NCBI RefSeq assembly: GCF_963678635.1
Contig: NC_087063.1
Span: 13,957,006-14,021,005 of the forward strand
Direction of reading: 5' to 3'
DNA: 64,000 nt
From: Symsagittifera roscoffensis
Taxonomy: Eukaryota > Xenacoelomorpha > Acoela > Convolutidae
A program made the position numbers and the translations under genes. Below, piece by piece: positions 46,183-60,500 of the stretch (its first letter is position 1; the number at the start of each line of letters is the position of its first letter). The notes beneath the pieces were generated by a model that saw nothing but the letters and a program-made list of their open reading frames with translations, was not told where the DNA came from and did no database searches.

Positions 46183-49100
46183 TGGTCCGAACACTTGAGT
46201 CCTGGGATAGAAAATTAAGTGTCCCAACACTTGAGTACTGGGATAGTAAAATAAGTGTCCTAACACTTGAGTCCTAGGATACTAAATTATTTTCTAACAT
46301 TTGAGTCCTGGGAGTAAATTGAGTGTCCCAACTCTTGAGTCCTGGGATAATAAATTAAGTGTCCCAACATCTGAGTCGTGGGATAGTAAATTATTGGTCC
46401 CAACACTTGAGTCCGGGGATAGTTAACTAAGAGTCCCAACACTTGAGTCTTGGGATAGTAAATTAAATGTCCCAACACTTGAGTTCTGGTGTAGTAAAAA
46501 AAGTATCCCAACACTTAAACTCTGGGATTGTAATTTAAGGGTCCCAACACATTGAGTCCTGGGATAGTACATTAAGTGTCCTAACACTTGAGTCCTATTA
46601 TACTAAATTCAATTCCTAACACTTGAGTCTTGGGAGAGTAAATTGAGTGTCCCAACTCTTTAGTCCTGGGATAAAAAATTAATTGTCCCATCATCTGAGT
46701 CCTGGGATACTAAGTTAATGGTCCCAATACTTGAGTCCTGGGATAGTTAACTAAGAGTCCCAACACTTGAGTCTTGAGATAGTAAATAAAGTGTCCCAAC
46801 ACTTGAGTTCCGAGAGTTGTGTTTTTTCGCGCTGGATACTGAAGAGTCCTGGGATAGTAATTTAAGCGTCCCAACATTTGAGTCCTGGGATAGTAAATTA
46901 AGTGTCTGAACACTTGAGTCCTGGGATAGTAAATTAAGTGTCCCAACACTTGAGTCCTGGGATAGTAAATTAAGTGTCCTAACACTTGAGTCCTAGGATA
47001 CTAAATTAAATTCCTAACAATTGATTCCTGGGAGAGTAAATTGAGTGTCCCAACTCTTGAGTCCTTGGATAATAAATTTAGTGTCCCAACATCTGAGTCC
47101 TGGGATAGTAATTGAATGGTCCCAACACTTGAGTCCTGGTGTAGTAAAAAAAAGTATCCCAAGACCTGAACTCTGGGATAGTAAATTAAGGGTCCAAAAA
47201 CTTGAGTCCTGGGATAGTACATTAAGTGTCCTTATAATTGAGTCCTAGGATACTGTTTTAAATTCCTAACACTTGAGTCTTGGGGGAGTAAATTGAATGT
47301 CCCAACTCTTGAGTCCTAGGATACTAAACTAAATTCCTAACACTTGAGTCTTGGGAGAGTAAATTGAGTGTCCCAGCTCTTGAATCCTGGGATAATAAAT
47401 TAAGAGTCCCAACACTTGAGCCTTGGGATAGTAATTTAAGTCTCCCAACACTTGAGTCCTGGTGTAGTAGAAAAAAAGTATCCTAACACCTGAACTCTGG
47501 GATAGTAATTTAAGGGTCTCAACACTTGAGTCCTGGGATAGTACATTAAGTGTCCTAACACTTGAGTCCTAGGATACTAATTTAAATTCTTAACAATTGA
47601 ATCTTGGGATAGTAAGTTAATGGTCCCAATACTTGAGTCCTGGGATAGTTAATTAAGAGTCCCAACACTTGAGTCTTGAGATAGTAAATAAAGTGTCCCA
47701 ACACTTGAGTTCCGAGAGTTGGGTTTTTTCGCGCTGGTTACTGAAGAGTCCTGGGATAGTAATTTAAGCGTACCAACATTTGAGTCCTGGGAGTGTAAAT
47801 TAAGTGTCTGAACACTTGAGTCCTGGGATAGTAAATAAAGTGTCCCAACACTTGAGTCCTGGGATAGTAAATTAAGTGTCCTAACACTTGAGTCCTAGGA
47901 TACTAAATTAAATTCCTAACAATTGATTCCTGGGAGAGTAAATTGAGTGTCCCAACTCTTGAGTCCTGGGATAATAAATTTAGTGACCCAACATCTGAGT
48001 CCTGGGATAGTAATTGAATGGTCCCAACACTTGAGTCCTGGTGTAGTAAAAAAAGTATCCCAAGACCTGAACTCTGGGATAGTAAATTAAGGGTCCAAAA
48101 ACTTGAGTCCTGGGATAGTACATTAAGTGTCCTTATAATTGAGTCCTAGGATACTATTTTAAATTCCTAACACTTGAGTCTTGGGGGAGTAAATTGAATG
48201 TCCCAACTCTTGAGTCCTAGGATACTAAACTAAATTCCTAACACTTGAGTCTTGGGAGAGTAAATTGAGTGTCCCAGCTCTTGAGTCCTGGGATAATAAA
48301 TTAAGAGTCCCAACATTTGAGTCCTGGGATAGTACATTAAGTGTCCTAACACTTGAGTCCTAGGATACTAATTTAAATTCTTAACAATTGAATCTTGGGA
48401 GAGTAAATTGAGTGTCCCAGCTCTTGAGTCCTGGGATAAAAAATTAAGTGTCCCAACATCTGAGTCCTGGGATAGTAAATTAAAGGTCCCAACACTTGAG
48501 TCCTGGTGTAGTAAAAAAAAGTAATCCGAAACCTGAACTCTGGGATAGTAATTCAAAGTTCCCAACACTTGGGTCCTGGGATAGTACATTAAGTGTCCTA
48601 ACACTTGACCCTAGGATACTAAATTAAATTCCTAGCTCTTGAGTCCTGGGAGAGTAAATTGAGTGTCCCAACTCTTGTGTCCTGGGATTATAAATTAAGT
48701 GTCCCAACATCTGACTCCTGGGATAGTAAATGAATGGTCTCAACACTTGAGTCCTGGGATAGTTAACTAAGAGTCTCTATACTTGAGTCCTGGGATAGTA
48801 ATTAAAGGGTCCCAACACTTGAGTCCTGGGATAGTATTTTAAGTGTCCCATCATCTGAGGCCTGGGATAGTAAATTAATGGTCCCAATACTTGAGTCCTG
48901 GGATAGTTAACTAAGATTCCCAACACTTGAGTCTTGGAATAGTAAATTAAGTGTCCCAACACTTGTGTTCCGAGAGTGGGGTTTTTTCGAACTGGTTACT
49001 GAAGCGGTCCAGGCATAGTTAAAAAAATGTCCCTACACATGAGTCCTGGGATAGTAATTTAAGCGTCCCAACAGTTGAGTGCTGGGATAGTAGATTGAGT

Positions 49101-52020
49101 GTCCGAACACTTGAGTCGTGGGATAGTAAATTAAGTGTCCCAACACTTGAGTCCTAGGATACTAAATTAGATTCTTAACACTTGAGCCCTGGGAGAGTAA
49201 ATTAAGTGTCCCAACTCTTGAGTCCTGGGATAGTAAATAAATGGTCCCAATACTTGAGTCCTGGGATAGTTAACTAAGATTCCCAACACTTGAGTCTTGG
49301 GATAGTAAATTAAGTGTCCCAACACTTGAGTTCCGAGAGTGGGATTTTTTCGCACTGGTTACTGAAGTGGTCCTGGGATAGTAAAAAAAAGGTCCCTACA
49401 CATGAGTCCTGGAATAGTAGTTTAAGCGTCCCAGCAGTTGAGTCCTGGGATAGTAAATTGAGTGTCCGAACACTTGAGTACTGGGATAGTAAATTGAGTG
49501 TCCCAGCTCTTGAATCCTGGGATAATAAATTAAGTGTCCCAACATCTGAGTCCTGGGATAGTAAATTAAAGGTCCCAACACTTGAGTCCTGGTGTAGTAA
49601 AAAAAAGTAACGCAAAACCTGAACTCTGGGATAGTAATTCAAGGTTCCCAACACTTGGGTCCTGGGATAGTACATTAAGTGTCCTAACACTTGAGTCCTA
49701 GGATACTAAATTAAATTCTTAACACTTGAGTCCTGGGAGAGTAAATTGAGTGTCCCAACTCTTGTGTCCTGGGATTATAAATTAAGTGTCCCAACATCTG
49801 ACTCCTGGGATAGTAAATGAATGGTCTCAACACTTGAGTCCTGGGATAGTTAACTAAGAGTCTCTATACTTGAGTCCTGGGATAGTAATTAAAGGGTCCC
49901 AACACTTGAGTCCTGGGATAGTACATTAAGTGTCCCATCATCTGAGGCCTGGGATAGTAATTTAATGGTCCCAATACTTGAGTCCTGGGATAGTTAACTA
50001 AGATTCCCAACACTTGAGTCTTGGAATAGTAAATTAAGTGTCCCAACAATTGTGTTCCGAGAGTGGGGTTTTTTCGCACTGGTTACTGAAGCGGTCCTGG
50101 CATAGTTAAAAAAATGTCCCTACACATGAGTCCTGGGATAGTAATTTAAGCGTCCCAACAGTTGAGTGCTGGGATAGTAGATTGAGTGTCCAAACACTTG
50201 AGTCCTGGGATAGTAAATTAAGTGTCCCAACACTTGAGTCCTAGGATACTAAATTAGATTCCTAACACTTGAGCCCTGGGAGAGTAAATTGAGTGTCCCA
50301 ACTCTTGAGTCCTGGGATAGTAAATAAATGGTCCCAATACTTGAGTTCTGGGATAGTTAACTAAGATTCCCAACGATTGAGTCTTGGGATAGTAAATTAA
50401 GTGTCCCAACACTTGAGTTCCGAGAGTGGGATTTTTTCGCACTGGTTACTGAAGTGGTCCTGGGATAGTAGGAAAAGGTCCCTACACATGAGTCCTGGAA
50501 TAGTAGTTTAAGCGTCCCAACAGTTGAGTCCTGGGATAGTAAATTGAGTGTCCGAACACTTGAGTACTGGGATAGTAAATTGAGTGTCCCAGCTCTTGAG
50601 TACTGGGATAATAAATTAAGAGTCCCAACACTTGAGCCTTGGGATAGTAAATTAAGTCTCCCAACACTTGAGTCCTGGTGTGGTAGAAAAAAAGTATCCC
50701 AACACCTGAACTCTGGGATAGTAATTTAAGGGTCTCAACACTTGAGTCCTGGGATAGTACATTAAGTGTCCTAACACATGAGTCCTAGGATACTAATTTA
50801 AATTCTTAACAATTGAGTCTTGGGAGAATAAATTGAGTGTCCCAGCTCTTGATTCCTGGGATAATAAATTAAGAGTCCCAACACTTGAGCCTTGGGATAG
50901 TAAATTAAGTCTCCCAACACTTGAGTCCTTTTGTAGTAGAAAAAAAGTATCCCAACACCTGAACTCTGGGATAGTAATTTAAGGGTCTCAACACTTGAGT
51001 CCTGGGATATTACATTAAGTATCCTAACACTTGAGTCCTAGGATACTAATTTGAATTCTTAACAATTGAGTCTTGGGAGAGTAAATTGAGTGTCCCAGCT
51101 CTTGAGTCCTGGGATAATAAATTAAGTGTCCCAATATCTGAGTCCTGGGATAGTAAATTAAAGGTCCCAACACTTGAGTCCTGGTGTAGTAAAAAAAAGT
51201 AACCCAAAACCTGAACTCTGGGATAGTAATTCAAGGTTCCCAACACTTGGGTCCTGGGATAGTACATTAGGTGTCCTAACACTTGAGTCCTAGGATACTT
51301 AATTAAATTCCTAACACTTGAGTTCTGGGAGAGTAAATTGAGTGTCCCAACTCTTGTGTCCTGGGATTTTAAACTATGTGTCCCAACATCTGACTCCTGG
51401 GATAGTAAATGAATGGTCTCAACACTTGAGTCCTGGGATAGTTAACTAAGAGTCTCCATACTTGAGTCCTGGGATAGTAAATTAAAGGTCCCAACACTTG
51501 AGTCCTGGGATAGTACATTAAGTGTCCCATCATCTGAGTCCTGGGATAGTAAATTAATGGCCCAATACTCGACTCCTGGGATAGTTAACTAAGATTCCCA
51601 ACACTTGAGTCTTGGAATAGTAAATTAAATTCCTAACACTTGAGTCCTGGGAGAGTAAATTGAGTGTCCCAACTCTTGAGTCCTGGGATAGTAAATAAAG
51701 TGTCCCAATACTTGAGTCCTGGGATAGTTAACTAAGAGTCCCAACACTTGAGTCTTGGGATAGTAAATTAAGTGTCCCAACACTTGAGTTCCGAGAGTGG
51801 GGTTTTTTCGCACTGGTTACTGAAGCGGTCCTGGCATAGTTAAAAAAATGTCCCTACACATGAGTCCTGGGATAGTAATTTAAGCGTCTCAACAGTTGAG
51901 TCCTGTGATAGTAGATTGAGTGTCCGAACACTTGAGTCCTGGGATAGTAAATTAAGTGTCCCAACACTTGAGTCCTGGGATAGTAAATTAAGTGTCCTAA
52001 CACTTGAGTCCTAGGATACT

Positions 52021-53935
52021 AAATTAGATTCCTAACACTTGAGCTCTGGGAGAGTAAATTGAGTGTCCCAACTCTTGAGTCCTGGTATAGTAAATAAATG
52101 GTCCCAATACTTGAGTCCTGGGATAGTTAACTAAGAGTCCCAACACTTGAGTCTTGCGATAGTAAATTAAGTGTCCCAACACTTGAGTTCCTAGAGTGGG
52201 TTTTTTTGGCACTGGTTAATGAAGTGGTCATGGGATATTAAAAAAGAGGTCCCTACACATGAGTCCTGGAATAGTAGTTTAAGCGTCCCAACAGTTGAGT
52301 CCTGGGATAGTAAATTGAGTGTCCGAACACTTGAGTCCTGGGATAGTAAATAAATCGTCCCAACACTTGAGTCCTGGGACAGTAAATTAAGTGTCCTAAC
52401 ACTTGAGTCCTAGGATACTAAACTAAATTCCTAACACTTGAGTCCTGGGAGAGTAAATTGAGTGTCCCAAGTCTTGAGTCCTGGAAAAATAAAATAAATG
52501 TCCCAACATCTGAGTCCTGGGATATTAAATTAATGGTCTCAATTTTTGAGTCCTGGGATAGTTAACTAAGAGTCTCAACAATTGAGTCAAGGGATAGTAA
52601 ATTAAGTGTCCCAACACTTGATTCCTGGTGTAGTAAAAAAAGTATGCCAACACCTGAACTCAGGGATAGTAATTCAAGGGTCCCAACACTTGAGTCCTGG
52701 GATAGTACATTAAGTGTCCTAACACTTGAGTCCTAGGATACTATTTTAAATTACTAACACTTGAGTCTTGGGAGAGTAAATTGAATGTCCCAACTCTTGA
52801 GTCCTGGATAGTAAATTAAGTGTCCCAACAGTTGAGTCCTGGGATAGTAATTTAAGCGTCTCAACAGTTGAGTCCTGTGATAGTAATTTGAGTGTCCGAA
52901 CACTTGAGTCCTGGGATAGTAAATTAAGTGTCCCAACACTTGAGTCCTGGGATAGTAAATTAAGTGTCCTAACACTTGAGTCCTAGGATACTAAATTAGA
53001 TTCCTAACACTTGAGCTCTGGGAGAGTAAATTGAGTGTCCCAACTCTTGAGTCCTGGTATAGTAAATAAATGGTCCCAATACTTGAGTCCTGGGATAGTT
53101 AACTAAGAGTCCCAACACTTGAGTCTTGCGATAGTAAATTAAGTGTCCCAACACTTGAGTTCCTAGAGTGGGTTTTTTTGGCACTGGTTAATGAAGTGGT
53201 CCTGGGATATTAAAAAAGAGGTCCCTACACATGAGTCCTGGAATAGTAGTTTAAGCGTCCCAACAGTTGAGTCCTGGGATAGTAAATTGAGTGTCCGAAC
53301 ACTTGGGTCCTGGGATAGTAAATAAATCGTCCCAACACTTGAGTCCTGGGATAGTAAATTAAGTGTCCTAACACTTGAGTCCTAGGATACTAAACTAAAT
53401 TCCTAACACTTGAGTCCTGGGAGAGTAAATTGAGTGTCCCAAATCTTGAGTCCTGGAAAAATAAATTAAATGTCCCAACATCTGAGTCCTGGGATATTAA
53501 ATTAATGGTCTCAAGTTTTGAATCCTGGGATAGTTAACTAAGAGTCTCAACAATTGAGTCAAGGGATAGTAAATTAAGTGTCCCAACACTTGATTCCTGG
53601 TGTAGTAAAAAAAGTATGCCAACACCTGAACTCAGGGATAGTAATTTAAGGGTCCCAACACTTGAGTCCTGGGATAGTACATTAAGTGTCCTAACACTTG
53701 AGTCCTAGGATACTATTTTAAATTACTAACACTTGAGTCTTGGGAGAGTAAATTGAATGTCCCAACTCTTGAGTCCTGGATAGTAAATTAAGTGTCCCAA
53801 CAGTTGAGTCCTGGGATAGTAGATTGAGTGTCCGAACACTTGAGTCCTGGGATAGTAAATTAAGTGTCCCAACACTTGAGTCCTGGGATAGTAAATTAAG
53901 TGTCCTAACACTTGAGTCCTAGGATACTAAATTAG
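52021..53935. repeat. Higher-order repeat, 972-bp period (27 units), two copies
   Basis: The block starting near 52,024 (ending gcactggttaatgaagtgg at ~52,210) recurs at 52,996, exactly 972 bp later, with only scattered changes. A partial third repeat begins near 53,932. 972 is 27 x 36, so exchange was in register with the basic unit. Confidence 0.8.
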
Positions 53936-54477
53936 ATTCCTAACACTTGAGCCCTGGGAGAGTAAATTGAGTGTCCCAACTCTTGAGTCCTGGGATAGTA
54001 AATCAATGGTCCCAATACTTGAGTCCTGGGATAGTTAATTAAGATTCCCAACACTTGAGTCTTGGGATAGTAATTTAAGTGTCCCAACACTTGAGTTCCG
54101 AGAGTGGGATTTTTTTGCACTGGTTGCTGAAGTGGTCCTGGGATAGTAAAAAAAAAGGTCCCTACACATGAGTCCTGGAATAGTAGTTTAAGCGTCCCAA
54201 CAGTTGAGTCCTGGGATAGTAAATTGAGTGTCCGAACACTTGAGTACTGGGATAGTAAATTGAGTGTCCCAGCTCTTGAGTCCTGGGATAATAAATTAAG
54301 AGTCCCAACACTTGAGCCTTGGGATAGTAAATTAAGTCTCCCAACACTTGAGTCCTGGTGTAGTAGAAAAAAAGTATCCCAACACCTGAACTCTGGGATA
54401 GTAATTTAAGGGTCTCAACACTTGAGTCCTGGGATAGTACATTAAGTGTCCTAACACTTGAGTCCTAAGATACTAAT

Positions 54478-57400
54478 TTAAATTCCTAACACTTGAGTCC
54501 TGGGAGAGTAAATTGAGTGTCCCAACTCTTGTGTCCTGGGATTATAAATTATGTGTCCCAACATCTGACTCCTGGGATAGTAAATGAATGGTCCCAATAC
54601 TTGAGTCCTGGGATAGTTAATTAAGATTCCCAACACTTGAGTCTTGGGATAGTAATTTAAGTGTCTCAACACTTGAGTTTCGAGAGTGGGATTTTTTCGC
54701 ACTGGTTGCTGAAGTGGTCCTGGGATAGTAAAAAAAAAGGTCCCTACACATGAGTCCTGGAATAGTAGTTTAAGCGTCCCAACAGTTGAGTCCTGGGATA
54801 GTAAATTGAGTGTCCAAACAATTGAGTCTTGGGAGAGTAAATTGAGTGTCCCAGCTCTTGAGTCCTGGGATAATAAATTGAGTGTCCCAACTCTTGAGTC
54901 CTGGGATAGTAAATCAATGGTCCCAATACTTGAGTCCTGGGATAGTTAATTAAGATTCCCAACACTTGAGTCTTGGGATAGTAATTTAAGTGTCCCAACA
55001 CTTGAGTTCCGAGAGTGGGATTTTTTCGCACTGGTTGCTGAAGTGGTCCTGGGATAGTAAAAAAAAAGGTCCCTACACATGAGTCCTGGAATAGTAGTTT
55101 AAGCGTCCCAACAGTTGAGTCCTGGGATAGTAAATTGAGTGACCGAACAATTGAGTCTTGGGAGAGTAAATTGAGTGTCCCAGCTCTTGAGTCCTGGGAT
55201 AATAAATTGAGTGTCCCAACTCTTGAGTCCTGGGATATTAAATCAATGGTCCCAATACTTGAGTCCTGGGATAGTTAATTAAGAGTCCCAACACTTGAGT
55301 CTTGGGATAGTAAATTAAGTGTCCCGACACTTGAGTTCCGAGAGTGGGGTTTTTTCACACTGGTTACTGAAGTGGTCCTGGGATAGTAAAAAAGAGGTCC
55401 CTACACATGAGTCCTGGAATAGTAGTTTAAGCGTCCCAACAGTTGAGTCCTGGGATAGTAGATTGAGTGTCCGAACACTTGAGTCCTGGGATAGTAAATT
55501 AAGTGTCCCAACACTTGAGTTCCGAGAGTGGGGTTTTTTCGCACTGGTTACTGAAGTGGTCCTGGGATAGTAAAAAAGAGGTCCCTACACATGAGTCCTG
55601 GAATAGTAGTTTAAGCGTCCCAACAGTTGAGTCCTGGGATAGTAAATTGAGTGTCCGAACACTTGAGTCCTGGGATAGTAAATAAAGTGTCCCAATACTT
55701 GAGTCCTGGGATAGTTAACTAAGAGTCCCAACACTTGAGTCTTGGGATAGTAAATTAAGTGTCCCAACACTTGAGTTCCGAGAGTGGGGTTTTTTCGCAC
55801 TGGTTACTGAAGTGGTCCTGGGATAGTAAAAAAGAGGTCCCTACACATGAGTCCTGGAATAGTAGTTTAAGCGTCCCAACACTTGAGCCTTGGGATAGTA
55901 AATTAAGTCTCCCAACACTTGAGTCCTGGTGTAGAAGAAAAAAAGTATCCCAACACCTGAACTCTGGGAAAGTAATTTAAGGGTCTCAACAATTGAGTCC
56001 TGGGATAGTACATTAAGTGTCCTAACACTTGAGTCCTAAGATACTAATTTAAATTCCTAACACTTGAGTCCTGGGAGAGTAAATTGAGTGTCCCAACTCT
56101 TGTGTCCTGGGATTATAAATTATGTGTCCCAACATCTGACTCCTGGGATAGTAAATGAATGGTCCCAATACTTGAGTCCTGGGATAGTTAATTAAGATTC
56201 CCAACACTTGAGTCTTGGGATAGTAATTTAAGTGTCCCAACACTTGAGTTCCGAGAGTGGGATTTTTTCGCACTGGTTGCTGAAGTGGTCCTGGGATAGT
56301 AAAAAAAAAGGTCCCTACACATGAGTCCTGGAATAGTAGTTTAAGCGTCCCAACAGTTGAGTCCTGGGATAGTAAATTGAGTGTCCGAACAATTGAGTCT
56401 TGGGAGAGTAAATTGAGTGTCCCAGCTCTTGAGTCCTGGGATAATAAATTGAGTGTCCCAACTCTTGAGTCCTGGGATAGTAAATCAATGGTCCCAATAC
56501 TTGAGTCCTGGGATAGTTAATTAAGATTCCCAACACTTGAGTCTTGGGATAGTAATTTAAGTGTCCCAACACTTGAGTTCCGAGAGTGGGATTTTTTCGC
56601 ACTGGTTGCTGAAGTGGTCCTGGGATAGTAAAAAAAAAGTCCCTACACATGAGTCCTGGAATAGTAGTTTAAGCGTCCCAACAGTTGAGTCCTGGGATAG
56701 TAAATTGAGTGTCCGAACAATTGAGTCTTGGGAGAGTAAATTGAGTGTCCCAGCTCTTGAGTCCTGGGATAATAAATTGAGTGTCCCAACTCTTGAGTCC
56801 TGGGATAGTAAATCAATGGTCCCAATACTTGAGTCCTGGGATAATTAATTAAGAGTCCCAACACTTGAGTCTTGGGATAGTAAATTAAGTGTCCCGACAC
56901 TTGAGTTCCGAGAGTGGGGTTTTTTCGCACTGGTTACTGAAGTGGTCCTGGGATAGTAAAAAAGAGGTCCCTACACATGAGTCCTGGAATAGTAGTTTAA
57001 GCGTCCCAACAGTTGAGTCCTGGGATAGTAGATTGAGTGTCCGAACACTTGAGTCCTGGGATAGTAAATTAAGTGTCCCAACACTTGAGTTCCGAGAGTG
57101 GGGTTTTTTCGCACTGGTTACTGAAGTGGTCCTGGGATAGTAAAAAAGAGGTCCCTACACATGAGTCCTGGAATAGTAGTTTAAGCGTCCCAACAGTTGA
57201 GTCCTGGGATAGTAAATTGAGTGTCCGAACACTTGAGTCCTGGGATAGTAAATAAAGTGTCCCAATACTTGAGTCCTGGGATAGTTAACTAAGAATCCCA
57301 ACACTTGAGTCTTGGGATAGTAAATTAAGTGTCCCAACACTTGAGTTCCGAGAGTGAGGTTTTTTCGCACTGGTTACTGAAGTGGTCCTGGGATAGTAAA

Positions 57401-57510
57401 AAAGAGGTCCCTACACATGATTCCTGGAATAGTAGTTTAAGCGTCCCAACAGTTGAGTCCTGGGATAGTAAATTGAGTGTCCGAACACTTGAGTCCTGGG
57501 ATAGTAAATA
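54478..57510. repeat. Higher-order repeat, ~1,570-bp period, two copies
   Basis: Matching landmarks are 54,478/56,049, 54,744/56,315, 55,319/56,889, 55,503/57,073 and 55,759/57,329, all 1,570-1,571 bp apart and almost identical. 1,570 is not a multiple of 36 because this block contains several non-standard units (ttccgagagtggggtttttt and tcgcactggttactgaagtg). This looks like the youngest amplification in the array. Confidence 0.85.
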
Positions 57511-57580
57511 AAGTGTCCCAACACTTGAGTCCTGGGATAGTAAATTAAGTGTCCTAACACTTGAGTCCTAGGATACTTAA

Positions 57581-60500
57581 CTAAATTCCTAACACTTGAG
57601 TCCTGGGAGAGTAAATTGAGTGTCCCAACTCTTGAGTCCTGGAATAATAAACTAAATGTCCCAACATCTGAGTACTGGGATAGTAAATTAATGGTCTCAA
57701 CTTTTGAATCCTGGGATAGTTAACTAAGAGTCTCAACAATTGAGTCAAGGGATAGTAAATTAAATGTCCCAACACTTGATTCCTGGTGTAGTAAAAAAAG
57801 TATGCCAACACCTGAACTCAGGGATAGTAATTTAAGGGTCCCAACACTTGAATCCTGGGATAGTACATTAAGTGTCCTAACACTTGAGTCCTAGGACACT
57901 ATTTTAAATTACTAACACTTGAGTCTTGGGAGAGTAAATTGAATGTCCCAACTCTTGAGTCCTGGATAGTAAATTAAGTGTCCCAACATCTGAGTCCTGG
58001 GTTGGTGAAATAAAATTCCCAAAAATTGAGTCGTGGTGTAGTAAAAAAATATCCCAACACCTCAACTCTGGGATAGTAATTTAAGTGTCCCAACACTTGA
58101 GTCCTAGGATACTAAATTAAATTCCTAACACTTGAGTCCCGGGAGAGTAAATTGAGTGTCCCAACTCTTGAGTACTGGGATAATTAACTAAGTGTCCTAA
58201 CATCTGAGTCCTGAGATATTAAATTAATGGTCCCAATCTTTGAGTCCTGGGATAGTTAACTAAGAGTCCCAACACTTGAGTCTTGGGATAGTAAATTAAG
58301 TGTCCCAACACTTGAGTCCTGGTGTAGTAAATTGAGTGTCCAAACACTTGAGTCCCGGGAGAGTAAATTAAGTGTCCCAACACTTGAGTACTGGGATAGT
58401 AAATTAAGTGTCCTAACACTTGAGTCCTAGGATACTAAATTAATTTCCCAACATTTGAGTCCTGGGAGAGTATATTGAGTGTCCCAACTCTTGAGTCCTG
58501 GGATAATAAATTACGTGTCCAAACATCTGAGTCGTGGGATAGTAAATTATTGGTCCCAACACTTGAGTCCGGGGATAGTTAACTAAGAGTCCCAACACTT
58601 GAATCTTGGGATAGTAAATTAATTGTCCCAACACTTGAGTCCTGGTGTAGTAAAAAAAGTATCGCAACACTTAAACTCTGGGATTGTAATTTAAGGGTCT
58701 CAACACTTGAGTCCTGGGATAGTACATTAAGTATCCTAACACTTGAGTCCTAGGATACTAATTTAAATTCTTAACAATTGAGTCTTGGGAGAGTAAATTG
58801 AGTGTCCCAGCTCTTGAGTCCTGGGATAAAAAATTAGGTGTCCCAACAACTGAGTCCTGGGATAGTAAATTAAATGTCCCAACACTTGAGTCCTGGGATA
58901 GTAAATTAAGTGTCCTAATACTCAAGTCCTAGGATACTAAACTAAATTCCTAACACTTGAGTCCTGGGAGAGTAAATTGAGTGTCCCAACTGTTGAGTCC
59001 TGGAATAATTAATTAAATGTCCCAACATCTGAGTCCTGGGATAATAAATTAATGGTCTCAACTTTTGAATCCTGGGATAGTTAACTAAGAGTCTCAACAA
59101 TTGAGTCAAGGGATAGTAAATTAAGTGTCCCAACACTTGATTCCTGGTGTAGTAAAAAAAATATGCCAACACCTGAACTCAGGGATAGTATTTTAAGGGT
59201 CCCAACACTTGAGTCCTGGGATAGTACATTAAGTGTCCTAACACTTGAGTCCTAGGATACTATTTTAAATTACTAACACTTGAGTCTTGGGAGAGTAAAT
59301 TGAATGTCCCAACTCTTGAGTCCTGGGATAGTAAATTAAGTGTCCCAACATCTGAGTCCTGGGTTGGTAAATTAAATGTCCCAAAACTTGAGTCCTGGTG
59401 TAGTAAAAAAAAAGTGTCCCAACACCTCAACTCTGGGATAGTATTTTAAGTGTCCCAACACTTGAGTCCTAGGATACTAAATTAAATTCCTAAAACTTGA
59501 GCCCTGGGAGAGTAAATTGAGTGTCCCAACTCTTGAGTCCTGGGATAATTAACTAAGTGTCCTAACATCTGAGTCCTGAGATATTAAATTAATGGTCCCA
59601 ATCTTTGAGTCCTGGGATAGTTAACTAAGAGTCCCAACACTTGAGTCTTGGGATAGTAAATTAAGTGTCCCAACACTTGAGTCCTGGTGTAGTAAATTGA
59701 GTGTCCGAACACTTGAGACCTGGGATAGAAAATTAAGTGTCCCAACACTTGAGTACTGGGATAGTAAATTAAGTGTCCTAACACTTGAGTCCTAGGATAC
59801 TAAATCAATTTCCTAACATTTGAGTCCTGGGAGAGTAAATTGAGTGTCCCAACTCTTGAGTCCTGGGATAATAAATTAAGTGTCCCAACATCTGAGTCGT
59901 GGGATAGTAAATTATTGGTCCCAACACTTGAGTCCGGGGATAGTTAGTTAATAGTCCCAACACTTGAGTCTTGGGATAGTAAATTAAATGTCCCAACACT
60001 TGAGTCCTGGTGTAGTAAAAAAAAGTATACCAACACTTAAACTCTGGGATTTTTATTTAAGGGTCCCAACACATTGAGTCCTGGGATAGTACATTAAGTG
60101 TCCTAACACTTGAGTCCTATTATACTAAATTCAATTCCTAACACTTGAGTCTTGGGAGAGTAAATTGAGTGTCCCAACTCTTTAGTCCTGGTGTAGTAAA
60201 AAAAGTATCCCAACACTTAAACTCTGGGATTGTAATTTAAGGGTCGCAACACATTGAGTCCTGGGATAGTACATTAAGTGTCCTAACACTTGAGTCCTAT
60301 TATACTAAATTCAATTCCTAACACTTGAGTCTTGGGAGAGTAAATTGAGTGTCCCAACTCTTTAGTCCTGGGATAAAAAATTAATTGTCCCATCATCTGA
60401 GTCCTGGGATAGTAAGTTAATGGTCCCAATACTTGAGTCCTGGGATAGTTAACTAAGAGTCCCAACACTTGAGTCTTGAGATAGTAAATTAAGTGTCCCA